39,643 nucleotides of DNA from Candidatus Omnitrophota bacterium (GCA_017987425.1 JAGNTT010000002.1:1-39643); one strand, 5' to 3'. Shown: positions 16,908-25,905, numbered from the stretch's first letter. Notes: a model not told the origin generated them from the sequence alone. A program made the numbers and translations.

Positions 16908-18620
16908 TTATTCCCACTCGATCGTAGCGGGCGGCTTGGAACTGATATCGTACACCACACGGTTGACGCCGCGGACTTCATTGATGATACGGTTGGCCAT
17001 TTTGCCCAAAAGTTCATACGGAAGCTGGACCCAGTCGGCGGTCATACCATCGACACTGTTGACGCAGCGGATAGCAACGACGTTCTCATACGTGCGCTGG
17101 TCGCCCATAACACCCACGGTCTTGATCGGCAATAGAACAGCAAAAGACTGCCAGACAGTTGCGTACAGGTTGGCCTTCTTCATTTCATCAAGCACGATTT
17201 CATCAGCTTCGCGAAGCATGATCAAACGCTCTTCGGAAACAGGACCGATAATGCGGATGCCGAGGCCAGGGCCCGGGAAAGGCTGGCGCTTCAAGATGGA
17301 TTCGGGGGCGTTTAAAACCTTACCGATCATGCGCACTTCGTCTTTGAACAATTCACGAAACGGCTCGACCAGTTTGAATTTCATGTTCTTGGGAAGCCCG
17401 CCGACGTTGTGATGGCTTTTAATGACTGCGGACGGTCCGCCCGTCGGAGAGATAGATTCGATGACATCCGGATAAAGAGTTCCCTGTGCGAGGAATTCAA
17501 CGCCCTTAAGTTTCTTGGATGCCTCCTGAAAGACATTCACAAATTCATCGCCGATGATTTTGCGTTTTTCTTCCGGATCTTCGACGCCTTCGAGACGCTT
17601 GATAAAACGTTTCTGCGCGTCCACCACCATCAGGTTCATATTGAAATGACCTTTAAATGTTCGCTGTACTGATGAGACTTCGTTTTTTCGCAAAAGTCCG
17701 TTATCAACGAAAATACAATGCAGACGGCTGCCGATCGCCTTCTGAATGAGAATGGCGGCCACGGATGAATCCACCCCGCCGCTCAAACCGAGAACAACTT
17801 TTTTGTTGCCGACAGTCTCGTTGATCTCACGGATTGCCGCATCGATAAATTTATCCATCGTCCAGCGAGGCAAACAGCCGCAGATCTGGATGACAAAATT
17901 CTGCAGAATATTGAGGCCTCTCTGAGTGTGAACGACCTCGGGGTGGAATTGAACACCATAAATATTTTTTGAACGATTACCCACAGCCGCGATCGGGGCG
18001 TTGAGAGTGTGCGCTAAAACGGTAAACCCCGGCGGCGCTTTCTGAATTTCATCGCCGTGACTCATCCAGCAGGTCAAATTCGTCGGCAGATTCGCAAACA
18101 AGTCTCGATTGCTGTCGACGAATAATTCCGCGCGACCATATTCACGATCCTTGGCCTTGCCGACCTTTCCACCGAATACATGAGTAATGATCTGCATGCC
18201 GTAACATACACCCAAGATGGGAAGGCCCAATTTGAAAATTTCCTTGTCTGGCATGGGGGCATTCTTATCATAAACGCTCATCGGTCCGCCGGAGAGAATA
18301 ATCCCCTTGGGATTCATTTCCTTAATGACATCCATCGAAACGTTGAAAGGAACGATTTTTGAGAATACCTTGGATTCTCGGATACGGCGGGCGATCAGCT
18401 GTGTGAACTGGGAACCGAAATCAAGAATGACGATAGTTTCGCGTGAACGCTGCTTCTTGATTTTCATAGTCAAAAGTGCGGATTTTTTGTGCATCTTCAA
18501 TTTCAGCTCTTTCGGCTTGCGGGGCTTCGCCCTCATAAACCGATTGGCGTTGCTGCGACGCGGAGGCTTGCCTTTGCCGACCAAAGTTTTCACACCTGAT
18601 TTGCTTGCACCATTGACCAT
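16908..18620 (-). CDS. guaA: GMP synthase with basic N-terminal extension
   Basis: This is the glutamine-hydrolysing GMP synthase that turns XMP into GMP. The class I glutamine amidotransferase domain begins only at residue 61 (ETIVILDFGSQ), with nucleophile C139 (GVCYGMQ) and the H226/E228 pair (FHPEV). The ATP pyrophosphatase P-loop is LSGGVDSS at 279-286. The C-terminal dimerisation domain ends in KPPATIEWE, the usual guaA terminus. The protein is 570 residues, about 50 more than normal, because of a lysine- and arginine-rich leader (1-60). I kept the ATG at 18620 because it has an AAGGTG box 8 bases upstream; internal ATGs at 18494 and 18467 lack one. It follows guaB3 by 58 bp. Confidence 0.96.
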   Translation of the reverse strand: MVNGASKSGVKTLVGKGKPPRRSNANRFMRAKPRKPKELKLKMHKKSALLTMKIKKQRSRETIVILDFGSQFTQLIARRIRESKVFSKIVPFNVSMDVIKEMNPKGIILSGGPMSVYDKNAPMPDKEIFKLGLPILGVCYGMQIITHVFGGKVGKAKDREYGRAELFVDSNRDLFANLPTNLTCWMSHGDEIQKAPPGFTVLAHTLNAPIAAVGNRSKNIYGVQFHPEVVHTQRGLNILQNFVIQICGCLPRWTMDKFIDAAIREINETVGNKKVVLGLSGGVDSSVAAILIQKAIGSRLHCIFVDNGLLRKNEVSSVQRTFKGHFNMNLMVVDAQKRFIKRLEGVEDPEEKRKIIGDEFVNVFQEASKKLKGVEFLAQGTLYPDVIESISPTGGPSAVIKSHHNVGGLPKNMKFKLVEPFRELFKDEVRMIGKVLNAPESILKRQPFPGPGLGIRIIGPVSEERLIMLREADEIVLDEMKKANLYATVWQSFAVLLPIKTVGVMGDQRTYENVVAIRCVNSVDGMTADWVQLPYELLGKMANRIINEVRGVNRVVYDISSKPPATIEWE

Positions 18621-18678
18621 TGTCTATTCACCTTACCCTTGACTTACTCTTAAACTGCGAGGTTTAAAGTTTACTGCG

Positions 18679-19839
18679 TTATTTACCCATACCGACACGC
18701 TGTCCGACCTGGAAAACCTTGCCTTCCGTCTGGAAAGATCCAGCCAGAATGATTTCAACATCCTGCATTTCAGCGATATTGCGGGCCCCCAACGATCCCA
18801 TGGATGTTTTTAATGCTCCCAACAAATTCTGTGAACCATCATCGACCTTAGCGGGCCCTACAAGAATTTCTTTTAATGTGCCGCTAGTCCCTACTTTGAT
18901 GCGTGTTCCGCGCGGAAGATTGGCATGTGATGTAGCCATTCCCCAATGATAACCGTGGCCGGGAGCTTCTTCGGCTTTGGCGAACGCAGAACCAACCATG
19001 ACAGCGTCGGCGCCAGCGGCAAAGGCTTTACAAATTTCTCCACCGATGCGCATTCCTCCATCTGTAATAATTGAAACATATTTACCTTTTCTCTTGAAGA
19101 AATAGTCGCGTGCAGCGGCCGTATCAACCGTTGTGGTGATCTGCGGAACACCTACCCCTAAAACACCTCGGGTCGTACAGGCGGCACCCGGTCCAATACC
19201 GACCAACAAACCGTCGGCACCGATCTCCATCAGCTCCAAGGCTACATCATATGTGACGCTATTGCCGATGATGATGGGAATTTTGGAAGCCTTGCAAAAT
19301 CTCTCAAGATCAAGAATTTTATACTCTGTTGAAATGTGACGCGTGGTTGCAACCGTCGACTGAACGATGAAAATATCGCATCCGGCTTTCTGGGCGATCT
19401 TGTGAAAACGATCGGCATTTTGAGGAATACAACTGACAATGGCCGGAACTTTATGTTTTTTGATTTCGCTGACGCGCTTTTCGATTAATTTTTCTTTAAC
19501 CGGGTTTAAATAAACGCTTTGGACAAGCTTGGTTGCCTCGTCAGGAGTCGCCTGAGCGATCTTGTCGAGGACCTCGGAAGGATTATCATATCTGGTCTGG
19601 ATGCCGTCGAGGTTAAGCACCGCGATGCCGCCTAATTTACCCATGGCAACGGCGAACTTGACGTCGACCACACCGTCCATTGCAGCGGCTAGAATCGGAA
19701 CGGAAAACTTCAGTTTCCCGATCTCAAAAGTCGTATCCACCTCATTGGGATTAATCGTCACATTACCAGGCACAAGCGCGACTTCATCGAAACCGTAACA
19801 TCGTCTTGCCCTGCGACCAATTCCAATCCAATCTGCCAT
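18679..19839 (-). CDS. guaB3: GuaB3-type IMP dehydrogenase without CBS domains
   Basis: This is a TIM-barrel IMP dehydrogenase/GMP reductase family member of 386 residues. The catalytic cysteine loop is GIGPGAACTTRGVLG with C221, and the phosphate-binding part includes SIITDGGMRIGGEICKAFAAGADAVMVGSAF. The start MADWIGIGRRARRCYGFDEVAL is characteristic of the GuaB3 subgroup. Classical GuaB is about 490 residues because a CBS pair is inserted in the barrel; here no CBS pair is present. The neighbour guaA performs the next step to GMP, so IMP oxidation to XMP is the probable role, though GMP reductase-like activity cannot be excluded from sequence. A GGAGGT box precedes the ATG; a good promoter lies at 19943-19970. 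Confidence 0.9.
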   Translation of the reverse strand: MADWIGIGRRARRCYGFDEVALVPGNVTINPNEVDTTFEIGKLKFSVPILAAAMDGVVDVKFAVAMGKLGGIAVLNLDGIQTRYDNPSEVLDKIAQATPDEATKLVQSVYLNPVKEKLIEKRVSEIKKHKVPAIVSCIPQNADRFHKIAQKAGCDIFIVQSTVATTRHISTEYKILDLERFCKASKIPIIIGNSVTYDVALELMEIGADGLLVGIGPGAACTTRGVLGVGVPQITTTVDTAAARDYFFKRKGKYVSIITDGGMRIGGEICKAFAAGADAVMVGSAFAKAEEAPGHGYHWGMATSHANLPRGTRIKVGTSGTLKEILVGPAKVDDGSQNLLGALKTSMGSLGARNIAEMQDVEIILAGSFQTEGKVFQVGQRVGMGK

Positions 19840-19942
19840 ATAAAACTACCTCCGACTTCGTTAGAAATTATATAAAGTATTAGTATTAAATTGGTTATGA
19901 ATCATAGTTCCTGAAGGGATTATTGAGGATATTTAGGCTATT

Positions 19943-19970
19943 ACTATAGGGATTTTTCCCGAAATGTCAA
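19943..19970 (-). promoter_or_regulatory. Sigma70-type promoter of the guaB3-guaA-dnaE operon
   Basis: On the minus strand TTGACA (19965-19970) is followed after 16 bases by TATAGT (19943-19948). The leader to the guaB3 start is about 100 bases and ends in a GGAGGT box (around 19850). The promoter lies just beyond the groEL terminator. Confidence 0.78.
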
Positions 19971-19976
19971 TAACTA

Positions 19977-20010
19977 AAAAACGGGCGGAAATCAAATTTC
20001 CACCCGTTTT
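19977..20010 (-). terminator. Intrinsic terminator of groES-groEL
   Basis: On the minus strand AAAACGGGTGGAAAT and ATTTCCGCCCGTTTT form a 15-bp stem with one G-T pair and a three-base loop, followed by more T residues. It separates the chaperonin operon from the guaB3 promoter. Confidence 0.85.
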
Positions 20011-20014
20011 AGGG

Positions 20015-20083
20015 GTCAGCGATCGGTGGTCAGTGGTCAGCCCTGAACCGGACTGATCACTGACCACTGAACCCTGATCACTT
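20015..20083. repeat. Octamer-type interspersed inverted repeat (after groEL)
   Basis: Arms GTGGTCAGTGGTCAG (20026-20040) and CTGATCACTGACCAC (20053-20067) pair over 15 positions with one G-T mismatch. Words are shared with 16817-16904. It lies between the groEL stop codon and the groEL terminator. Confidence 0.8.
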
Positions 20084-20084
20084 T

Positions 20085-21725
20085 TTAATACATTCCACCC
20101 ATACCACCCGGCATTCCGCCCGGCATGGCAGGAGCAGATTTTTCCTTTTCAGGAAGATCTGCAACCAAACATTCCGTGGTTAACAGCAAACCTGCAATAC
20201 TAGATGCATTCTGCAGTGCTGTACGGGTAACCTTGGCCGGATCGATAACGCCGGACTTGAGCATGTCCACATAATCATCCTGGTTGATGTCATAACCAAT
20301 ATTATCTTTTTCACTTTTCAGACGCTCGACGATAACGGACCCTTCCAAACCGGCGTTGAAAGCCAGCTGGCGTACAGGCGCTTCAATGGCGCGCAAAACT
20401 ATTTCAGCACCGGTCGCTTCATCGCCCTTAAGCTTCAAGGCTTCGATGTCAGAGATTGTTCTTAAAAGCGCAACACCGCCGCCGGGAACGATACCTTCTT
20501 CGACAGCCGCGCGAGTCGCATGAAGCGCGTCTTCGACGCGAGCTTTCTTTTCCTTCATTTCCGATTCCGTGGCAGCGCCAACTTTGATGATGGCTACACC
20601 GCCGGAAAGCTTGGCTAAACGTTCCTGCAGTTTTTCTTTATCATAAGAAGAATCAGTCGACTCAATCTGATTCTTGATCTGAGTGATGCGGCCTTTGATC
20701 TTGTCCGTCTTGCCGGCACCCTCGACGATGGTGGTGTTATCTTTATCAACTGTGATTTTCTTGGCGCGACCCAAATCGGTCAATTCAAGATTTTCAAGCT
20801 TACGGCCCAATTCTTCGGTAATAGCCTGACAACCGGTGAGGACGGCAATGTCTTCCAACATAGCCTTGCGGCGGTCACCGTAACCCGGAGCTTTGACAGC
20901 CACGCACTGCAATGTTTTTCTCATGCTGTTGACGACCAGAGTCGCCAAAGCTTCGCCTTCCACATCTTCGCAAAGGATCAGAAGCGGACGGCCGGCCTTC
21001 GCAACTTTTTCAAGAAGCGGAAGCATTTCCTTTATATTGGAGATTTTCTTTTCATACGGGAGAACAAGAACGTCATCGTATGTGCAGACCATTTTTTCCA
21101 TATCCGTCGAGAAATACGGTGACAGATAACCCTGATCAAACTGCATACCTTCGACAATCTTCAGCTCGGTGTTGATCGTTTTGGATTCTTCTACCGTGAT
21201 AACCCCGTCCTTACCGACGGCTTCGAACGCTTCAGCGATCTTTTTGCCGATGACGCTGTCGCTGTTGGCGGCGATGGTGGCTACCTGTTCGACTTCCTTG
21301 GAATTCTTCAAGTCCACTTTTTTGGAAAGCTTGGCCAATTTGGTAACGGCAGCTTCGACGGCGAGATCAATTCCGCGCTTTAAAGCCATCGGATTGGCGC
21401 CGGCGGTGACGTTCTTCAAACCTTCTTTATAAATGGCTTCGGCCAGAACAGTCGCGGTGGTTGTACCGTCACCGGCGATATCGGAAGTCTTTTCAGCAAC
21501 TTCCTTGACCATCTGCGCGCCCATGTTTTCGAAAGGATCTTCAAGCTCAATTTCCTTGGCAACGGAAACACCGTCTTTGGTGACCGTCGGAGAACCGAAC
21601 TTCTTATCTAAAACTACATTACGGCCTTTGGGACCCAATGTCACCTTGACCGCGCGGGACAACTGCTGAACCCCGCTCAAAATTTTGCGTCTTGCTTCAT
21701 CATCGAAGAGTAACTGTTTAGCCAT
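20085..21725 (-). CDS. groEL: Chaperonin GroEL (60 kDa)
   Basis: This is the group I chaperonin that forms the double-ring folding chamber with GroES, 546 residues, full length. Recognisable parts are the start AKQLLFDDEARRKILSGVQQL, the ATP-binding GDGTTTATVLA loop (about 86-96), the VEEGIVPGGGVALLR segment and the flexible GGM-rich tail ending PGGMGGMY. An AGGAGG box precedes the ATG and groES lies 69 bp upstream. Control is by the CIRCE operator before groES. Only one groEL copy lies in this window. Confidence 0.99.
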   Translation of the reverse strand: MAKQLLFDDEARRKILSGVQQLSRAVKVTLGPKGRNVVLDKKFGSPTVTKDGVSVAKEIELEDPFENMGAQMVKEVAEKTSDIAGDGTTTATVLAEAIYKEGLKNVTAGANPMALKRGIDLAVEAAVTKLAKLSKKVDLKNSKEVEQVATIAANSDSVIGKKIAEAFEAVGKDGVITVEESKTINTELKIVEGMQFDQGYLSPYFSTDMEKMVCTYDDVLVLPYEKKISNIKEMLPLLEKVAKAGRPLLILCEDVEGEALATLVVNSMRKTLQCVAVKAPGYGDRRKAMLEDIAVLTGCQAITEELGRKLENLELTDLGRAKKITVDKDNTTIVEGAGKTDKIKGRITQIKNQIESTDSSYDKEKLQERLAKLSGGVAIIKVGAATESEMKEKKARVEDALHATRAAVEEGIVPGGGVALLRTISDIEALKLKGDEATGAEIVLRAIEAPVRQLAFNAGLEGSVIVERLKSEKDNIGYDINQDDYVDMLKSGVIDPAKVTRTALQNASSIAGLLLTTECLVADLPEKEKSAPAMPGGMPGGMGGMY

Positions 21726-21794
21726 TTTGAAACCTCCTAAGTTAAATTATGAAAACATGACAAAAAATAATCACGTACGATGCCGATGTGATTT

Positions 21795-22085
21795 TTATTT
21801 TACGATCGCAAGAACGTCTTCTTCCTTCATAATGAGGTAATCCTTGCCGTCCTTGGTCTTGATTTCGTTGCCGCTGTATTTTCCGTAAAGTACGCGGTCG
21901 CCGACTTTGAGTTCGAGCGCCTGAACCTGTCCGTTGTCCAAAACTTTGCCGCGGCCGACAGCCACAATTTTACCTTCGTGCGGCTTTTCCTTGGCTGTTT
22001 CTGTAAGGATGATCCCACCCTTCGTTACTTCTTCAGCCTCCAAAGGCTGTACAACGATTCTGTCCCCTAATGGCTTAATGTCCAT
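21795..22085 (-). CDS. groES: Co-chaperonin GroES (10 kDa)
   Basis: This is the 96-residue lid of the GroEL chamber. The family start MDIKPLGDRIVVQPLEAEE, the mobile loop KGGIILTETAKEKP (about 23-36), and the GDRVLYGKYSGNEIKTKDGKDYLIMKEEDVLAIVK end are all intact. A strong AAGGAGG box precedes the ATG. Its promoter and a CIRCE element lie 60-115 bases upstream. Confidence 0.99.
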   Translation of the reverse strand: MDIKPLGDRIVVQPLEAEEVTKGGIILTETAKEKPHEGKIVAVGRGKVLDNGQVQALELKVGDRVLYGKYSGNEIKTKDGKDYLIMKEEDVLAIVK

Positions 22086-22145
22086 ACAACTTACCTCCTT
22101 GCTGAATAAACGGTTGAACCTTGACGTATTAATGAATTGCTGTTG

Positions 22146-22172
22146 TTAGCACTAACAAATCCGGAGTGCTAA
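22146..22172 (-). promoter_or_regulatory. CIRCE operator (HrcA binding site)
   Basis: TTAGCACTA, nine bases, then GAGTGCTAA: the standard 9-9-9 inverted repeat with one mismatch to the consensus TTAGCACTC-N9-GAGTGCTAA. It directly follows the -10 box, so bound HrcA repressor would block transcription start. hrcA itself is not in the window. Confidence 0.95.
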
Positions 22173-22200
22173 ATATAAAAAAAATCCGTGACCTTGTCAA
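22172..22200 (-). promoter_or_regulatory. Sigma70-type promoter of groES-groEL
   Basis: On the minus strand TTGACA (22195-22200), a 17-base spacer, and TATATT (22172-22177). It abuts the CIRCE operator. Confidence 0.88.
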
Positions 22201-22240
22201 GATTTTTTAACAATCGGTTTTTTGCGGGCGAGCGAAATAC

Positions 22241-23008
22241 TCAAACAGCGGACTTTGAATTTAAGAGAAGATCGAGGCCTTTAAAGACCAACTCCTCGTC
22301 GACAACGCGGATGTCGCGGTTAATGAATTTTTTCATCAATTGGGTGTGCCCACCGGTCATAACCACCTTAGGCTTGCCCTTGATCTGTTTGGCAATAAGG
22401 TCAATAAAACCACGGCACAACGAACCGTAACCGTAAAAGAGCCCGCTTAAAATACTTTCCTGGGTTGTGCGGCCTATGACAGAATTCGGCGCCTTGATGT
22501 CAATCTGAGGCAAAAGCGCGGTTTTCAAAAACAATGACTCGGCAGACAAACGTATGCCCGGAACAATGGCCCCGCCCAAATATTCTCCTTTTTGGGAGAC
22601 CGCATCAAAGGTAATCGCCGTTCCAAGATCAATGATGATCGTCGGTTTTCCATATAAGGTCATCGCCGCGTATGCACCGACCAGACGGTCTTGGCCCACC
22701 TGTCGGGGATTCTTATACTTGTTATTCATAGGAACCTTGATGTCCTCACCAATAACGAGGGCCCTGATTCCAAGTTCCGCCTTAATTTCACTCTTGACGA
22801 TACTGACAGCGGCCGGAACTACACTACAGATGACAGCCTTTTGGAATACCCCATATCGACGTTTAAAACCACGCAACACTCCCGTAAGCTGCAGCCTCAA
22901 AGAATCTTTCTTAGCGAGTGTTTCTATTTTTTTAACGATAAGCACTTTATTTCTTTTGATAACAGCAAAAGCAATGGTGGTGTTCCCTATATCGACTGCT
23001 AGATGCAT
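22241..23008 (-). CDS. coaX: Type III pantothenate kinase
   Basis: This enzyme phosphorylates pantothenate in the first step of coenzyme A synthesis. The type III (CoaX) enzyme belongs to the ASKHA superfamily. At 255 residues it has the usual length. It shows the N-terminal phosphate motif DIGNT (6-10), the GQDRL motif with the catalytic aspartate D107, and the second motif IIDLGTAITFD (125-135). GGAIVPGIRLSAESLF and MTGGHTQLM complete the family pattern. An AGGGGAAATT stretch precedes the ATG. It is the last gene of a long operon, 11 bp after uvrB. No terminator is evident before the groES promoter. Confidence 0.95.
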   Translation of the reverse strand: MHLAVDIGNTTIAFAVIKRNKVLIVKKIETLAKKDSLRLQLTGVLRGFKRRYGVFQKAVICSVVPAAVSIVKSEIKAELGIRALVIGEDIKVPMNNKYKNPRQVGQDRLVGAYAAMTLYGKPTIIIDLGTAITFDAVSQKGEYLGGAIVPGIRLSAESLFLKTALLPQIDIKAPNSVIGRTTQESILSGLFYGYGSLCRGFIDLIAKQIKGKPKVVMTGGHTQLMKKFINRDIRVVDEELVFKGLDLLLNSKSAV

Positions 23009-23019
23009 AATTTCCCCTA

Positions 23020-25047
23020 TTAAAATCGGCGGCTGGACTTCTTGGTTTTTGTTTTCACCGTCGGAGCCAACGGTTCCGTCCCGTAAGGAACCTTGAGCTC
23101 AGTGATCTTATCCCGTATCTTGGCGGCCTTCTCAAACTCAAGATTACGCGCCGCAGCCTCCATCTGGCGTTCCAACTCGGCGATCATTCCGGTGAACGCG
23201 TATTGTTCATCGTCCTGCCCCGTTACTGAAATAGTCAATTCTTCCGCCTCGGCAAACTGGTCAATGCCTTCCTGAATTGCTTTCTTGATGGACGCCGGCG
23301 TGATTCCGTGTTTCTTGTTAAATTCAATCTGAATTTTCCGGCGGCGCTCGCACTCCTGAATCGTAAATTTCATCGCCTGACTAACAGTGTCGGCATACAT
23401 GATGACTATACCATTAACGTTACGCGCGGCGCGACCGGAAGTCTGAATTAATGATGTCTGTGAACGCAAAAAGCCCTGTTTGTCGGCATCCAGAATAGCG
23501 ACGAGCGTCACCTCCGGAAGATCCAGCCCTTCGCGCAAAAGGTTAACGCCGACAAGGCAGTCAAACTTCTTCATGCGCAAGTCCTGCAGAATTTTCGAAC
23601 GGTCGATCGTTTCAATATCGGAATGAAGATATTTAACTTTGATCCCGGCCTCCTGCAGATAGGCCGTCAGATCTTCAGACATGCGCTTGGTAAGCGTGGT
23701 GACGAGAACTCTCTCATCTTTCTCGGCGCGCTTGCGCACCTCTTTCAAAAGATCATCCACCTGGCCCGCAGTCGGCCGAACTTCGATGGGCGGATCGACA
23801 ATTCCCGTCGGACGGATGATCTGCTCGACAATATGGTCGCGTGATTCTTTGACTTCATAAGGCGCCGGCGTTGCCGAAACATAAATTGTCTGGCCGATCA
23901 CTTCCTTAAGTTCATGAAATTTTAACGGCCGATTATCCAGACAAGACGGCAGACGAAATCCATGCTCAACCAGCATCTGCTTTCGCGAACGGTCCCCTTC
24001 ATACATGCCGTTTAACTGCGGAACGGTCACATGGGATTCATCAATGACCGTCAAAAAATCTTTGGGGAAATAATCAATAAGGCAGGACGGACGCGCGCCC
24101 GGCGGACGGCCGGAAAGAACGCGCGAATAGTTCTCAATACCTTTACAGCGCCCCATCTCCTTCATCATTTCCATATCGTACTTGGTGCGGGATTGCAAAC
24201 GCTGGGCCTCCACTAATTTTCCCTGCGAGGTCAGCTGTGCGACGCGCTCTTTCATTTCCGCGCTGATTTCCTCCAATGCCTTCTCCAGCTTCGGGGGAGA
24301 AACAATAAAATGCTTGGCCGGATAGATTGCCACTTTTTCAAGCTCAGCGATCCTTTCACCGGATACCGCATTTATCTGCGAAATGCGTTCGATCTCATCG
24401 CCGAAAAATTCGATGCGAAGCGCATCCATCCGGTAAGCCGGAAAAACCTCAAGAATATCGCCGCGCACGCGCATCTTGCCGCGGGTAAATTCATAGTCAT
24501 TGCGTTCGTACTGAATGTTGATCAAACTCGCCAGCACCGCATCGCGGTCGATGGTCTGTCCCTTTTTCAGATAGACGAGATATTCCTTATAATCGTCAGG
24601 CGAACCGAGGTTATAAATACACGAAACGCTCGCCACAATAATGGCATCCCGTCTGGACATGAGCGAAGTTGTCGACGCCAGACGCAAACGATCCAACCGG
24701 TCATTGATTGAGGAATCTTTTTCGATGTAAACGTCCGTCTGAGGAATGTAAGCTTCCGGCTGATAATAATCGTAGTAGCTGACGAAATACTCGACGGCAT
24801 TGTTGGGGAAAAAACTTTTAAACTCGCTGTAAAGCTGGGCAGCCAGCGTTTTGTTATGCGAGATGACGAGCGTCGGACGGTTGATGCGGGCGATCATGTT
24901 GGCAAGAGTGAATGTCTTGCCGCTTCCTGTGACTCCCAAAAGAACCTGGGCCTGCGCACCGGTCTCGACACCCTTGACAAGGGCGTCCACCGACCTGTTC
25001 TGCTCATCGACCGTTTTGAACGGACTATGGAGGATGAATTTATCCAT
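23020..25047 (-). CDS. uvrB: Excinuclease ABC subunit B
   Basis: This is the damage-verifying helicase-like subunit of nucleotide excision repair, 675 residues, full length. Walker A is GVTGSGKT (38-45), the DNA-clamping beta-hairpin carries YYDYYQPEAY (91-100), the DESH box reads VIDESHVT, motif VI is QTSGRAARN, and the C-terminal UVR motif (AELERQMEAAARNLEFEKAAKIRDKI split over 630-655) binds UvrC. It lies 14 bp after a lipoprotein gene and 11 bp before coaX. No Shine-Dalgarno is visible before the ATG, so translation may be coupled to the preceding gene. Confidence 0.98.
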   Translation of the reverse strand: MDKFILHSPFKTVDEQNRSVDALVKGVETGAQAQVLLGVTGSGKTFTLANMIARINRPTLVISHNKTLAAQLYSEFKSFFPNNAVEYFVSYYDYYQPEAYIPQTDVYIEKDSSINDRLDRLRLASTTSLMSRRDAIIVASVSCIYNLGSPDDYKEYLVYLKKGQTIDRDAVLASLINIQYERNDYEFTRGKMRVRGDILEVFPAYRMDALRIEFFGDEIERISQINAVSGERIAELEKVAIYPAKHFIVSPPKLEKALEEISAEMKERVAQLTSQGKLVEAQRLQSRTKYDMEMMKEMGRCKGIENYSRVLSGRPPGARPSCLIDYFPKDFLTVIDESHVTVPQLNGMYEGDRSRKQMLVEHGFRLPSCLDNRPLKFHELKEVIGQTIYVSATPAPYEVKESRDHIVEQIIRPTGIVDPPIEVRPTAGQVDDLLKEVRKRAEKDERVLVTTLTKRMSEDLTAYLQEAGIKVKYLHSDIETIDRSKILQDLRMKKFDCLVGVNLLREGLDLPEVTLVAILDADKQGFLRSQTSLIQTSGRAARNVNGIVIMYADTVSQAMKFTIQECERRRKIQIEFNKKHGITPASIKKAIQEGIDQFAEAEELTISVTGQDDEQYAFTGMIAELERQMEAAARNLEFEKAAKIRDKITELKVPYGTEPLAPTVKTKTKKSSRRF

Positions 25048-25061
25048 CGGCAGGAGAAAAC

Positions 25062-25538
25062 TTATTTCTTAAGCAGAATTTTCTGCTCAATGCGGTCTAA
25101 AAGATTCTTGACCAGCCGTTCATTTTTGTAGGAACGCATTTTCCAGAGATGAAAATCGCGGACCCGGCCGTAGCGGACATCCACCTCAACCCCGTCAAAA
25201 ATGCGGTTGACGTAAACATTCAAATGGGTCGAGGTCGAATATACAAAACGCTGGGATTTTTTGATCTTCGTAAAAAGCAGGATGTGACCTTCTTCGCCTT
25301 CGGCATAAAGCGGATTGCGTTCATACTGGGTCGGATCTACTTCCTTGACGATTTCCCAACCTTCTTCATTCATGGTCGATCGCACCACATCGAGAATATC
25401 GGCATATTCTCCGTAATAGGTGCGCTTGTACGGCTGGTCGCCCTGGATGTAATGCGGCGGATTGACTCCCGCGCATCCTGCCAAAGCGATGAGACAACCG
25501 AAGAAAAATATTTTCGTAGTCTGAAAGACATTCATCAT
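25062..25538 (-). CDS. Small lipoprotein of unknown function
   Basis: I start this gene at the ATG pair 25533-25538, which gives a clean lipoprotein signal (MMNVFQTTKIFFFGC then LIALAGC, lipidated cysteine near residue 22). Longer in-frame starts would overlap the MazG-like gene and bury the signal peptide. The mature part (about 137 residues) has no family I recognise. It is an alpha/beta-looking sequence with many aromatic and charged residues (KRTYYGEYADILDVV, RYGRVRDFHLWKMRSYKNE) and ends in a basic helix. It is placed between a MazG-like gene and uvrB inside the long operon. Function unknown. Confidence 0.75.
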   Translation of the reverse strand: MMNVFQTTKIFFFGCLIALAGCAGVNPPHYIQGDQPYKRTYYGEYADILDVVRSTMNEEGWEIVKEVDPTQYERNPLYAEGEEGHILLFTKIKKSQRFVYSTSTHLNVYVNRIFDGVEVDVRYGRVRDFHLWKMRSYKNERLVKNLLDRIEQKILLKK

Positions 25539-25563
25539 AAAAGTAGCCCTGAATAAAAGCCGG

Positions 25564-25896
25564 TTAACAGATTTTACCGTGCTTGTACGGACGGGTTTTA
25601 TTTTTTTCGGATTTCTTGGAAATCTCCGCCTGGATGTCGATGCCCAATCCTCCGCACAGATCAAAAAGACGGATAAACGCGTCGGCAATTTCTTCACGGA
25701 AGTTGGCATCATCCTTATGTCGATATCCTTCCATGGCCTCCGCGAGCTCAGTGACCACGAGCATCAATGCTTCACCGACGTTTCTTTTCTCGTCCCAAAA
25801 ACCTTTTTCTTTGGCGATGGCATGGCATTGCGCGGTCAGCTCACGTATCGTTTGGTCACTCATTTCGACTCCATTCTCTGTTGGGTGATTAGTCAT
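25564..25896 (-). CDS. MazG-like nucleotide pyrophosphohydrolase
   Basis: This is a 110-residue all-alpha protein with the acidic metal-binding signature of MazG/HisE-type NTP pyrophosphatases: ELAEAMEGYR (about 51-60) and REEIADAFIRLFDLCGGLGID (68-88). The C-terminal KSEKNKTRPYKHGKIC is common in stand-alone MazG-like proteins. Family members hydrolyse NTPs to NMPs and pyrophosphate, often as housecleaning enzymes; the substrate cannot be read from sequence. An AAGGAG box five bases before ATG 25896 fixes the start; a second ATG at 25863 is possible. It stands 9 bp after the RluA-family gene. Confidence 0.85.
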   Translation of the reverse strand: MTNHPTENGVEMSDQTIRELTAQCHAIAKEKGFWDEKRNVGEALMLVVTELAEAMEGYRHKDDANFREEIADAFIRLFDLCGGLGIDIQAEISKKSEKNKTRPYKHGKIC

Positions 25897-25905
25897 TACT
25901 TCTCC

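Noticed and set aside
6031..20083. CRISPR arrays, considered for the repeated octamer words
   Set aside because: The copies are scattered, palindromic and without regular spacers, and no cas gene is present.
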